Assembly: GCA_005888695.1 (NCBI GenBank)
Contig: VBBH01000176.1
Span: 1-8,401, forward strand
DNA from: Candidatus Bathyarchaeota archaeon
GTDB taxonomy: Archaea; Thermoproteota; Bathyarchaeia; 40CM-2-53-6
Length of the DNA stretch: 8,401 nucleotides
Direction of reading: 5' to 3'
Shown: piece after piece, positions 1-5,693 of the stretch
Position numbering within the stretch: position 1 is the first letter of the stretch
Layout: every line of letters begins with the position of its first letter
Position numbers and translations under genes: made by a program
The notes under the pieces: model-generated
The model's input: only the letters and a program-made list of their open reading frames with translations
What the model was told of the DNA's origin: nothing
Databases searched by the model: none

Positions 1-2
1 CT

Positions 3-89
3 GAAGTTCCGGTCAAGGTTGTCAGTCATTCGAAAGGCCGACCTCCCAAGCTGAGATATAAGCGAATTGAGAATCCGCTGACCAGATGA
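3..89 (+). CDS. C-terminal end of an unidentified gene (5' truncated)
   Basis: The third forward frame is open from the window edge to a TGA at 87-89 and encodes 28 residues. The peptide is basic, with a Lys-Gly-Arg-Pro-Pro-Lys stretch followed by Leu-Arg-Tyr-Lys-Arg, and looks like the tail of a longer protein. The other two forward frames close within the first 54 bases. I do not recognise the family. A minus-strand ORF leaving the window leftward from an ATG at 29 cannot be excluded, so the call rests on composition and the open frame only. Confidence 0.4.
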   Translation, partial: EVPVKVVSHSKGRPPKLRYKRIENPLTR

Positions 90-112
90 TGAAGAACAAG
101 AAACGATTCTTT

Positions 113-197
113 GGACCTAGGGTCCCCTCGCGATTGTCCGGATCCTCCCTCTGGTCGTCTTGCCTGTCCTAGGCCCCTTAGAGAAGGGAAGTCTTCC
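113..197. repeat. Cluster of short palindromes in intergenic DNA
   Basis: Three small perfect inverted repeats lie close together: GGACC-TAG-GGTCC (113-125), CCCTT-AGAG-AAGGG (175-188) and GGAAG-T-CTTCC (187-197). The 90-466 stretch holds no other strong signal. It contains no tRNA-like T-arm and no oligo-T run after the hairpins, and only one weak small ORF on the minus strand (216-347). The palindromes could be the processed 3' end of the upstream transcript, a small structured RNA, or chance. Confidence 0.25.
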
Positions 198-215
198 GGG
201 AGAATCGATCTAGAC

Positions 216-347
216 TTATTTTGCTGTCTCTGCGTCTGATGTCTTCTTGGATTTTCTTCGGAACGGATTGCGCATCCTATCTTTCACCTTTGCAGATGGA
301 ACGGTTTCGCTGCCTATAGGTGTTTTGAGGTACATCATACTCGTCAT
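216..347 (-). CDS. Possible small basic protein, 43 residues (weak)
   Basis: An ATG at 347-345 opens a 43-codon minus-strand frame ending in TAA at 218-216. The product is rich in Lys and Arg, with a basic Arg-Arg-Lys-Ser-Lys-Lys cluster near residues 30-35, and has no hydrophobic segment. An AGAGG lies just before the first ATG and is better spaced for the double ATG at codons 4-5. The ORF lies 119 bases downstream of the TBP stop on the same strand, so it could share that transcript. Length alone is not significant, since ORFs of this size are common by chance. The overlapping plus-strand frame (247-528) is less protein-like and runs into TBP. I do not recognise a family. Confidence 0.25.
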   Translation of the reverse strand: MTSMMYLKTPIGSETVPSAKVKDRMRNPFRRKSKKTSDAETAK

Positions 348-466
348 GCCTCTTGGATTACAGAAGAAAAGCCTGCTATGGACGCGTTTCGCTGGGCGGA
401 ATAGCTCGTCTTCTTGCCGAAGTCTAACGCTCTGTGTGAGGATGCATAGGAGCCGGATGCAAACGG

Positions 467-1144
467 CTAGGCTGCGGGCTTCGTGGGCAGAGGCGGCAAG
501 CGCGGTTTCTCTGGGCCCTCGTAAGTGATCAGGTTCTTCGACTCGAGAATCTCCTGAAGCTTATTCACTGCGATATGAACCTGAATCTCTTTCTTGGCCC
601 CTGTGCAGACCAGTTTGCCGCTGGCGAAGATGAGAATCACAACCTTCGGCTCGTCCATACGGTAGATAAGTCCTGGAAACTGTTCAGGCTCGTACATAGT
701 CTTCTTCAACCCATAGACCACCTTCTCAAGATCAATGTGGCCTCCTAGGCCGGCGGAGGCGACAATGTTCTGGATCACAATCTCCGGCCTACCGGGGATT
801 ACAATCCCGTCCCTCTTTAATTCGTCAACCACTTTCAAGACCGCCTTATGGGCCTGGCGTTCAGATTTTGCACCAGTGCAGACCATCTTTCCTGAGCTGA
901 ATATCAGGGTCGCGGTCTTGGGCTTCTTCAACCGGTAAACCAAACCCGGAAACTGCTCCGGGCGGTACTCAACCCCAGGAAAGACACGAACGATCGCGTT
1001 GAGGTCAATCTTCTGCTTCAATGTCGCAGAAGCGACAACATTCTCAATATTGATAAACGCCCTACCCTTATCTGACAAAACAATCCAACACTCGAACCTG
1101 AAAGCGCAAGTGATCGGGTCCCACCACGCTCCCATCCCCGTCAC
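467..1144 (-). CDS. tbp: TATA-binding protein (TBP), basal transcription factor
   Basis: TBP binds the archaeal TATA box, bends the DNA and recruits TFB and RNA polymerase. The protein is a tandem duplication, with residues 29-115 and 120-205 forming the two saddle repeats. Both contain EQFPGL(V/I)YR and (F)xSGK(M/L)VCTGAK. F65/F82 and F156/F173 match the phenylalanine pairs that insert into the minor groove. A proline-rich tail follows (residues 209-225). The start is uncertain. The longest frame starts at GTG 1144 (225 residues), with an in-frame ATG at 1135. The first 23 or so residues, which include two adjacent Trp and two Cys, do not look like TBP. A TTG at 1078 would give 203 residues, close to the usual archaeal length, with conserved sequence starting within eight residues. 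A TATA-like element at 1146-1151 would put the transcript start near 1123, which favours the internal start. Confidence 0.95.
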   Translation of the reverse strand: MTGMGAWWDPITCAFRFECWIVLSDKGRAFINIENVVASATLKQKIDLNAIVRVFPGVEYRPEQFPGLVYRLKKPKTATLIFSSGKMVCTGAKSERQAHKAVLKVVDELKRDGIVIPGRPEIVIQNIVASAGLGGHIDLEKVVYGLKKTMYEPEQFPGLIYRMDEPKVVILIFASGKLVCTGAKKEIQVHIAVNKLQEILESKNLITYEGPEKPRLPPLPTKPAA

Positions 1145-1160
1145 TTATAGGCACGTTTCT
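1144..1160 (-). promoter_or_regulatory. Candidate TATA box/BRE of the TBP gene
   Basis: Read on the minus strand, an A-rich BRE-like stretch (AGAAACG) leads into CCTATAAGTG. If this is box A, transcription would begin about 25 bases downstream, near 1123. That lies inside the longest TBP frame and supports a start near 1078. The match to the archaeal consensus is moderate. Confidence 0.35.
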
Positions 1161-1161
1161 G

Positions 1162-1290
1162 TCACAACAAGCAATAGAGCAAGGACACCTCTTCAACTAG
1201 TAGTGCCCCCCCCCGCGGTCGAGTTGGGGAATCCAACCCTCTGAATAACTCATTAACCTCGAACATAGAGTTGCTTTTTGATGCCTTCAT
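1162..1290 (-). CDS. Possible 42-residue ORF spanning a G9 tract (weak)
   Basis: An ATG at 1290-1288 opens a 42-codon minus-strand frame ending in TGA at 1164-1162, only 17 bases before the GTG of the long TBP frame. A second in-frame ATG is codon 9. The product has an amphipathic start and a hydrophobic C-terminal end containing Leu-Leu-Tyr-Cys-Leu-Leu. The frame runs through nine consecutive G (plus strand C9 at 1206-1214) encoding an Arg-Gly-Gly-Ala segment. A change in tract length would therefore alter the reading frame. No family is recognised and no promoter is obvious. It may be a chance frame in the leader region of TBP. Confidence 0.25.
   Translation of the reverse strand: MKASKSNSMFEVNELFRGLDSPTRPRGGALLVEEVSLLYCLL
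1206..1214. repeat. C9/G9 homopolymer
   Basis: Nine consecutive C on the plus strand lie in the TBP upstream region. Such tracts are prone to slippage in replication and to errors in sequencing. No other G/C homopolymer of this length was noticed in the window. Confidence 0.9.
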
Positions 1291-1331
1291 GAGTTGTAAG
1301 TCAAAATCTAGCCTAGGTACAGGGAAACTGG

Positions 1332-1481
1332 ATGTCGAAATGTCCTTTTGAGCATGACAGGAGTATTGGGACCAAGGTTGGTAGAGGTATGACTCGCATT
1401 CAGATTACAATTGCGGGTCACAATGACCGTTGTACGTGTGACTGTGAATGGTGTGCCAGCAAGAAGAAACAGTCTCGGTAA
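1332..1481 (+). CDS. Cysteine-rich mini-protein, 49 residues, probable metal binder
   Basis: ATG 1332 is the only start below an in-frame TAG at 1314, and the frame ends with TAA at 1479-1481. The product has five cysteines and two histidines in 49 residues: C4, H8, H30, and a compact C34-x-C36-x-C38-x2-C41 cluster within the octet CTCDCEWC, followed by a Lys/Arg-rich tail. Such spacing suggests binding of zinc or another thiophilic metal, or a small redox or nucleic-acid-binding knuckle; that is inference. Early Gly-rich basic residues (11-19) link the C4/H8 pair to the main cluster. It sits alone between the minus-strand TBP upstream region and the convergent cdc48 end, so it would be a monocistronic transcript. 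No clear TATA box or Shine-Dalgarno sequence was found. I do not recognise the family. Confidence 0.55.
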   Translation: MSKCPFEHDRSIGTKVGRGMTRIQITIAGHNDRCTCDCEWCASKKKQSR

Positions 1482-1576
1482 GAGGATTTCATAGAATCAA
1501 CTGAGCCCTTGCGCTCGTTTTGGAAGGATCCTAGACCTTATCCAAACCGCCGGGTCACCTGAGACGAGTTCTAAGT

Positions 1577-3745
1577 CTAAGTTATTGAAACGGGAGCTCG
1601 TTCTTTCTTGAATCCTTTCCGGAATCCTTGGTACCAGTTCTCCATGTCCGGAGTGATGCTGGGTTTGATCCTCTCAATAGCATCTCTGAAATGCTCCGGG
1701 GTAACCTCCTTCACTTCGATGTTTTGCCGCAATGCCACAAGGCCCGCTTCGCGGCAGACTGCTTCAATGTCGGCTCCCGAATAGCCAGCGGCCCGGGAGG
1801 CCATCAGGTCCAGTTCCACATCCCTAGCAAGGGGCATATTCTTGGTATGAATCTTGAAGATTTGCAGTCTTGTTGCGTGATCCGGCGGGGGAACGTAGAT
1901 GAGTCTGTCGAACCTTCCAGGCCGGAGGATCGCGGGGTCGATAATGTCTGGTCTATTGCTTGTTCCTATGACGACCACGTTTTCTAGGGACTCGATTCCG
2001 TCCATCTCTGTCAAGAGTTGGCTTAGCACTCGATCCGAAACGTCGGCGTCGCCGCCTATTCCTCGGCGGGGAACCACTGAGTCTAACTCATCAAAGAAGA
2101 TGATCGAAGGCGCTGCCGTTCGTCCTCTCCTGAAAACCTCGCGTATACCCTTCTCGGACTCACCAACCCATTTGCTGAACAGCTCCGGGCCCTTGATCGA
2201 GATGAAATTGGCTTCTCCTTCAGTGGCCACAGCTTGGGCCAGCATCGTCTTACCACATCCAGGTGGTCCATACAGCAGTATCCCCTTCGGTGGCCTAATC
2301 CCAACCCGTTTGAACACCTCAGGCTTGTTCAGAGGCCACTCTACAGCTTCCTGCAGCTCCTGCTTCATTTCGGTCAAACCGCCCACGTCGGCCCACTGGA
2401 CGGACGGAACCTCGATGTAGACCTCCCGCATAGCTGTTGGCGTTATTTCGCGATAAGCTACCATGAAGTCTTCCAGTCTAACCTCCATCTTTTCCAGAAT
2501 ACTGCTTGGTATTCGTTCGTCGAGGTTAACGTCGGGCAGGTATCTTCGCAGAGCCTTCATGGCGGCCTCCCTGCACAGTGCTGAGACGTCGGCACCAGTA
2601 TACCCGTGGCATATGGCAGCTAAGCGATGAAGGTCAACATCCGAGCCCAACGGCATAGTTCGAGTGTGAATCTGCAAGACCTCATACCGGCCCAGTTTGT
2701 CCGGTACTCCAATCTCAATCTCTCGATCAAAACGTCCTGGACGTCTCAGCGCTGGATCAATAGAATTGGGCCTGTTAGTGGCCCCAATTACTATGATGTT
2801 GCCTCTGGCGCTCATTCCATCCATCAGAGAGAGAAGTTGGGCTACAACTCTCCGCTCCACTTCACCAGTTACTTCTTCACGTTTCGGAGCTATTGCATCC
2901 AACTCGTCGATGAAAATAATGCTGGGCGCAGTCTCCGAGGCCTTCTGGAAAATTTCTCGCAACCGAGCCTCTGACTCGCCGTAGAACTTTGAGATAATTT
3001 CCGGTCCAGATATCACGTAGAAGTTCGCGTCCGACTCGTTAGCCACACCTTTGGCCAGCAATGTCTTGCCACAACCAGGTGGACCGTAGAGAAATACGCC
3101 CTTCGGAGGTTCGATTCCCAACCTCTGGAACAGTTCCGGATGGCGTAGGGGAAGCTCAACCATTTCCCGGATTCTCTGAATCTCTCCATGAAGCCCACCG
3201 ATATCCTCGTAAGTTACAATGGCAATCCCCTTCCTCTCCGGGGCGATCTCACTCATCACCTGGACAACTGAGGATTCTGTAATCTTTACTGGTCCGTGTG
3301 GGCGGATCCTAGTTGAGATCAGGGGTACTGCGCTTCCAAATATGCTGAGTAAGGTCATGTCTCCTTCGACGAAGGGCATGCCCATGAAGCGGCGTTTCAC
3401 GAAGCCCACGAACTCTTCGTCCACACTTAGCCGCACGTCGGTTGGGGCGAAAACCATGGTCAGTGCATCTTTGACCTCGGCCTTCTTTATCGTAACATAT
3501 TCGTTGAGTGCCACGCCGGCGTTTCTCCGGAGCAATCCATCGATACGGACTATTTCCTTGCCCTGGTCTTCCGCGTAGGCCGGCCATGCTACGGCTACGG
3601 TTGATCGTTTTCCGTGAACTTCTACAAAATCACCGGCCGTAATCGAAAGTTTTTGCATCGTCTCATTGTCCATCCGTACCTTTCCATGACCTACATCCCG
3701 CTGATTAGCATCTGCTACTCGCAGCTGTACATCCTTAGGAATCAT
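1577..3745 (-). CDS. cdc48: Cdc48/VAT-type AAA+ ATPase (p97 homologue)
   Basis: This hexameric unfoldase extracts and unfolds proteins for degradation or complex disassembly in the cytosol. The 722 residues are a full family length. An N-domain (about 1-165: double-psi barrel, then the Vat-Nc-like half) is followed by two AAA+ rings. D1 has Walker A GPPGCGKT (221-228), pore loop KFYGES (253-258), Walker B IIFIDELD (276-283) and arginine fingers R335/R338. D2 has GPPGCGKT (493-500), pore loop KWVGES (525-530), IIFFDELD (548-555) and R608/R611. All catalytic residues are intact in both rings, and both pore loops carry aromatics. The C-terminus ends in Ser-Ile-Thr and lacks an HbYX proteasome-docking motif. 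The start is ATG 3745; no Shine-Dalgarno sequence is evident. The plus-strand frames across this gene are shadows. The region downstream (1482-1576) has no strong terminator. Confidence 0.98.
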   Translation of the reverse strand: MIPKDVQLRVADANQRDVGHGKVRMDNETMQKLSITAGDFVEVHGKRSTVAVAWPAYAEDQGKEIVRIDGLLRRNAGVALNEYVTIKKAEVKDALTMVFAPTDVRLSVDEEFVGFVKRRFMGMPFVEGDMTLLSIFGSAVPLISTRIRPHGPVKITESSVVQVMSEIAPERKGIAIVTYEDIGGLHGEIQRIREMVELPLRHPELFQRLGIEPPKGVFLYGPPGCGKTLLAKGVANESDANFYVISGPEIISKFYGESEARLREIFQKASETAPSIIFIDELDAIAPKREEVTGEVERRVVAQLLSLMDGMSARGNIIVIGATNRPNSIDPALRRPGRFDREIEIGVPDKLGRYEVLQIHTRTMPLGSDVDLHRLAAICHGYTGADVSALCREAAMKALRRYLPDVNLDERIPSSILEKMEVRLEDFMVAYREITPTAMREVYIEVPSVQWADVGGLTEMKQELQEAVEWPLNKPEVFKRVGIRPPKGILLYGPPGCGKTMLAQAVATEGEANFISIKGPELFSKWVGESEKGIREVFRRGRTAAPSIIFFDELDSVVPRRGIGGDADVSDRVLSQLLTEMDGIESLENVVVIGTSNRPDIIDPAILRPGRFDRLIYVPPPDHATRLQIFKIHTKNMPLARDVELDLMASRAAGYSGADIEAVCREAGLVALRQNIEVKEVTPEHFRDAIERIKPSITPDMENWYQGFRKGFKKERAPVSIT

Positions 3746-3808
3746 TGTCTTTGTAACACCATCTTGCTATTGACACAGTCTCGGAGAGGAGAAGACGGAC
3801 TGGCGCTT

Positions 3809-3822
3809 AGGAGGCTGCTCCT
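3809..3822. repeat. Short hairpin in the cdc48 leader region
   Basis: AGGAG (3809-3813) and CTCCT (3818-3822) form a five-base stem with a four-base loop. It lies about 64 bases upstream of the cdc48 ATG, directly below the end of a possible split small ORF. Its role is unknown. Confidence 0.25.
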
Positions 3823-3825
3823 GAC

Positions 3826-3949
3826 CTATGCCTTCTCCGGGTCATTTCTCCTCAAATACTTATCGTCGCTGTCGAGGGCATCCCGCTCTTCCAGCAACTT
3901 TTTGATTCCCTAGGATCTGCCCAATATTGAGCTTCTCGAAGGGATGCAT
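3826..3949 (-). pseudogene. Coding-looking small ORF split across two frames upstream of cdc48
   Basis: From ATG 3949 the minus strand reads MHPFEKLNIGQILG and onward to a five-A run (plus-strand T5 at 3899-3903). Beyond that run the protein-like frame is another one: a charged helical segment containing LLEERDALDSDDKYLRRN, ending in TAG at 3828-3826. The second frame has a stop just before it and no good start of its own. Removing one base in the A-run would join both halves into a 40-residue, helix-prone protein. The span is 124 bases, one more than a multiple of three. It ends 80 bases before cdc48 on the same strand and could be cotranscribed. The split could be a sequencing indel, decay, programmed frameshifting or chance. 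No family is recognised. Confidence 0.35.
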
Positions 3950-4022
3950 TCCGAAAACACAGAGACTCGTACAAGTCAAACTGAACGGACATTAGACTGA
4001 AACATAACAGCAATAACTCACG

Positions 4023-4211
4023 ATGATCTCATTTGCAACGGATAATAATAGACAGGCTCCAACCTTGTTAGCGATTAGGTGTCTGATACGTCACTCTTGG
4101 GATTTTCCACGCTACAACCGTAGAGAATGTAGGAGATGTGGTAAGCGTCAGGACGGACACTATGGAGAATTCCTAGATATGGTGTGGGTCAACCATGAGC
4201 GAACCCGGTAG
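4023..4211 (+). CDS. Small Cys/His zinc-knuckle-like protein, 62 residues
   Basis: ATG 4023 opens a 62-codon frame ending in TAG at 4209-4211. The core is C20-x3-H24 followed by C36-x2-C39, in the contexts CLIRHSW and ECRRCGKRQ. This C/H plus CxxCG arrangement resembles short zinc-ribbon proteins found in phages and microbial genomes, where a Cys-Leu-x-x-His-x-Trp element precedes a Cys-x-x-Cys-Gly knuckle. Zinc binding is inferred from this pattern. The N-terminal 19 residues are less conserved-looking, and the TTG at codon 15 could be the true start. No Shine-Dalgarno sequence is visible; an AT-rich stretch about 20 bases upstream would fit a leaderless transcript. It is divergent from cdc48 and its partner is unknown. 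The following 4212-4312 stretch holds no further gene. Confidence 0.55.
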   Translation: MISFATDNNRQAPTLLAIRCLIRHSWDFPRYNRRECRRCGKRQDGHYGEFLDMVWVNHERTR

Positions 4212-4312
4212 CCATTAAAGAGCCGTTGAGAAGAGGATAGTCCCAGTCGTAGATCACTCCTTCTGTTCAGTTATCGTTGACCGAGGATTGTCCGAGCCAT
4301 GATAGACCTAGA

Positions 4313-4328
4313 CCAAAGAGGGTATATG
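4313..4328 (+). promoter_or_regulatory. TATA box and BRE of the small winged-helix-like gene
   Basis: CCAAAGAG (BRE-like) leads into GGTATATG at 4321-4328. Box A centred near 4325 predicts a transcript start near 4350, giving a leader of about ten bases to ATG 4361. This is the best promoter match in the window and helps decide the start of the downstream gene. Confidence 0.5.
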
Positions 4329-4360
4329 TTACAGAGTAACTTCTTTTGTTGCAGATATCG

Positions 4361-4603
4361 ATGGCTAGATTACTTGAAGACATAAAGAGTGCGATTGGGA
4401 CGGGTAAACTTGCCAAGCTCTTCACTCCGGGCAGTGTTGCGCAAGTAGTCAAGGGCTATTCTCACAACACGTACACAACATTCTTCGCACAACACGTGAA
4501 AGGCAATCCGTGGGGCTACCCAGAGTACTTTGAGCTGCATCCAGATGGAAAGTACTCCATTGTGGAGGAAAGCACGAAACCCGAATCACAGTCCCAGTCC
4601 TGA
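4361..4603 (+). CDS. Small winged-helix-like archaeal protein, 80 residues
   Basis: I chose ATG 4361 over the TTG at 4346 because the TATA box at 4321-4328 places transcription near 4350. Residues 3-20 form an amphipathic helix. A segment starting FTPGSVAQVV then leads into SHNTYTTFFAQHVKGNP, and GYPEYFELHPDGKYSI at 52-67 looks like a wing hairpin. The helix, NTY-x-TFFAQH helix and Gly/Tyr-rich hairpin resemble small winged-helix modules seen in DNA-binding and restriction-associated proteins; this is pattern recognition, not a confirmed homology. The tail is Ser/Gln/Glu-rich and probably disordered. The gene is monocistronic, ends just before a T6 run, and lies between short direct repeats. 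A DNA-binding regulatory role is possible but unproven. Confidence 0.65.
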   Translation: MARLLEDIKSAIGTGKLAKLFTPGSVAQVVKGYSHNTYTTFFAQHVKGNPWGYPEYFELHPDGKYSIVEESTKPESQSQS

Positions 4604-4630
4604 TTGTCCGGGAGCCTATCTGGGGACTAG

Positions 4631-4636
4631 TTTTTT
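4631..4636 (+). terminator. Oligo-T terminator after the small winged-helix gene
   Basis: Six consecutive T lie 28 bases after the stop codon. Archaeal RNA polymerase terminates at such tracts without needing a strong hairpin. The next gene's operator begins 25 bases further on. Confidence 0.5.
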
Positions 4637-4660
4637 ATTGCAATTCTTGGAGTCCTAAGG

Positions 4661-4684
4661 CTTATTAAGTTAGGTCTTAATTAG
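4661..4684 (+). promoter_or_regulatory. Operator-like inverted repeat upstream of the ArsR gene
   Basis: CTTATTAAG (4661-4669) and CTTAATTAG (4676-4684) are nine-base arms with one mismatch around a six-base spacer; the inner six bases match perfectly. The arms are AT-rich and overlap the region where a TATA box for the GTG at 4730 would sit. This fits autorepression by the ArsR protein, whose dimer would bind a twofold-symmetric site and block TBP or TFB access. Confidence 0.5.
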
Positions 4685-4729
4685 ATAGTCACTTAACAAC
4701 TTGTCCATAGAAGACACGAGAGAAGCATT

Positions 4730-5068
4730 GTGAGCCAGCAATTGTTCAGCGCGCTCGCCGACCCCACAAGGCGCAACATCATAGAACTACTCGCAACGAA
4801 TGGTCAAATGGCCGCCACAGACATCTACGACAACTTCACTGTAAGCCACCCAGCAATCTCACAACATCTCAAGGTCTTACGCGAAGCAGATCTGGTGCGT
4901 CTGGAAAAGAGCGCTCAGAAACGAATATACAGCCTCAACCCCGACACGATGCACCAAATCGAAGACTGGATTAAACGAACGACAGATCACTGGGACCAAC
5001 GATTCGAGCAGCTGGACAAGGTGTTGCAGGCGGAGAAACGAAGAACGATCAAGAAGAAAAGGAGGTGA
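4730..5068 (+). CDS. ArsR/SmtB-family winged-helix transcriptional regulator
   Basis: This is a dimeric DNA-binding repressor of 112 residues. The N-terminal SALADPTRRNIIELL (7-21) is the typical opening of the family. The helix-turn-helix spans about 28-52, with recognition helix VSHPAISQHLKVL, and the wing follows at 57-69. There is no cysteine in the protein, so the metal-sensing CxC motif of classical ArsR is absent. It belongs with the metal-independent members often paired with SRPBCC proteins. The C-terminal 35 residues are helical and end in a strongly basic tail. The start is GTG 4730. The stop is embedded in the Shine-Dalgarno sequence of the next gene, four bases before its ATG, so the two genes form an operon. 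The palindrome at 4661-4684 is the likely binding site. Confidence 0.9.
   Translation: MSQQLFSALADPTRRNIIELLATNGQMAATDIYDNFTVSHPAISQHLKVLREADLVRLEKSAQKRIYSLNPDTMHQIEDWIKRTTDHWDQRFEQLDKVLQAEKRRTIKKKRR
5061..5067 (+). promoter_or_regulatory. Strong Shine-Dalgarno sequence within the operon
   Basis: GGAGGTG lies five bases before ATG 5073 and overlaps the last codon and stop of the ArsR gene. It fixes the start of the AHSA1 gene and suggests translational coupling. Confidence 0.8.
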
Positions 5069-5072
5069 TTGA

Positions 5073-5588
5073 ATGGCTAGAAACAAAACAAAGGTCACCG
5101 CAGAGCCGGGGAAGCAAGAGCTCTTCATAGTACGCGAGTTTGACGCACCACGAGTACTCGTCTTCAAAGCATTCATAGATCCAAAACTGTACGTGCAATG
5201 GCTTGGACCTAGAAAGTACAAGATGAATCTGGAAAAGTTCGAGCCTAGATCCGGAGGGATGTGGCGGTACACGCACACAGACGAGAAAGGCAACTCATTC
5301 GGATTTCACGGCGTGAACCACGAAGTCCTGCCACCCGAAAGACTCATCGACACTTTCGAATTCGAAGGACTGCCCGAGAAGGGACATGTCAGTTTGGAGA
5401 CGGCAAGATTCGAGGAACTACCCGGAGCAAGAACTAGACTCACCATACACTCCGTCTTTCAGTCAGTCGCCGACCGCGACGGGATGGTTGGATCAGGCAT
5501 GGAACAGGGAATCAACGAATCCTTCGAACGTCTCGACGAGCTATTGGCAAAAACCTCAGTCCCTTCCCTAGTCTCGGCACGAGCGTAA
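5073..5588 (+). CDS. AHSA1/SRPBCC (START-like) domain protein
   Basis: The 171-residue protein has the AHSA1-like SRPBCC fold, a helix-grip barrel with a hydrophobic cavity for small ligands. Diagnostic stretches are [17 protein letters not shown] (21-37), QWLGP (42-46), the GGMWRY strand (61-66), and the closing helix [17 protein letters not shown] (142-158). No signal peptide or membrane segment is present, so it is cytosolic. The ligand cannot be read from sequence. It is translated from a strong Shine-Dalgarno sequence immediately after the ArsR-family repressor. This repressor/SRPBCC pairing is common in bacteria and archaea, and the SRPBCC partner may bind the inducer or act on a compound that controls repression (inference). 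A T6 run with a small CCAG/CTGG stem follows 16 bases after the stop. Confidence 0.9.
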   Translation: MARNKTKVTAEPGKQELFIVREFDAPRVLVFKAFIDPKLYVQWLGPRKYKMNLEKFEPRSGGMWRYTHTDEKGNSFGFHGVNHEVLPPERLIDTFEFEGLPEKGHVSLETARFEELPGARTRLTIHSVFQSVADRDGMVGSGMEQGINESFERLDELLAKTSVPSLVSARA

Positions 5589-5604
5589 ACATCCCTCCCC
5601 AGTC

Positions 5605-5610
5605 TTTTTT
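5605..5610 (+). terminator. Oligo-T terminator of the ArsR-AHSA1 operon
   Basis: Six T follow CCAGTC and precede CTGG, so a four-base stem could enclose the T-run. This is a typical archaeal termination signal directly after the operon. Confidence 0.5.
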
Positions 5611-5693
5611 CTGGCTAGGGTACCGACAAGTCCAGACGTTGGTGGCAGATCAGAAATGAATAACCAAATCATAACCGAGCGTCAGATTAGAAC

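Larger units (their letters stand above)
4286..4616 (+). repeat. Direct repeat pair (GATTGTCCG) flanking the small winged-helix gene
   Basis: GATTGTCCG occurs at 4286-4294 and 4602-4610. The first is followed by AGCC and the second by GGAGCC, so the similarity extends slightly. A third copy lies at 132-140. The two nearby copies bracket the 80-residue gene, and the second overlaps its stop codon. They could mark a small insertion, be regulatory sites, or be coincidence. Confidence 0.35.

Noticed and set aside
78..92. CTGA followed by ATGATGA, resembling D' and C' boxes of an archaeal C/D sRNA
   Set aside because: No convincing outer C box upstream or D box about 12 bases downstream, and it overlaps the end of the putative coding tail.
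247..528. 93-codon plus-strand ORF
   Set aside because: It runs into the TBP coding region antisense and has an implausible Ser/Arg/Leu composition.
1221..1240. GTTGG/CCAAC hairpin, considered as a tRNA T-arm
   Set aside because: No acceptor, D or anticodon arms nearby and no GTTCRA-type loop; only a five-base stem.
1899..2420. 173-codon plus-strand frame antisense to cdc48 (and similar ones at 1628-1987, 2234-2584, 2627-2974, 3219-3578)
   Set aside because: The minus strand encodes an unambiguous, motif-complete Cdc48; these frames are low-complexity shadows without family motifs.
4877..5293. 138-codon minus-strand ORF antisense to the ArsR and AHSA1 genes
   Set aside because: Both plus-strand genes have clear family motifs and a linking Shine-Dalgarno sequence; this frame is a shadow.
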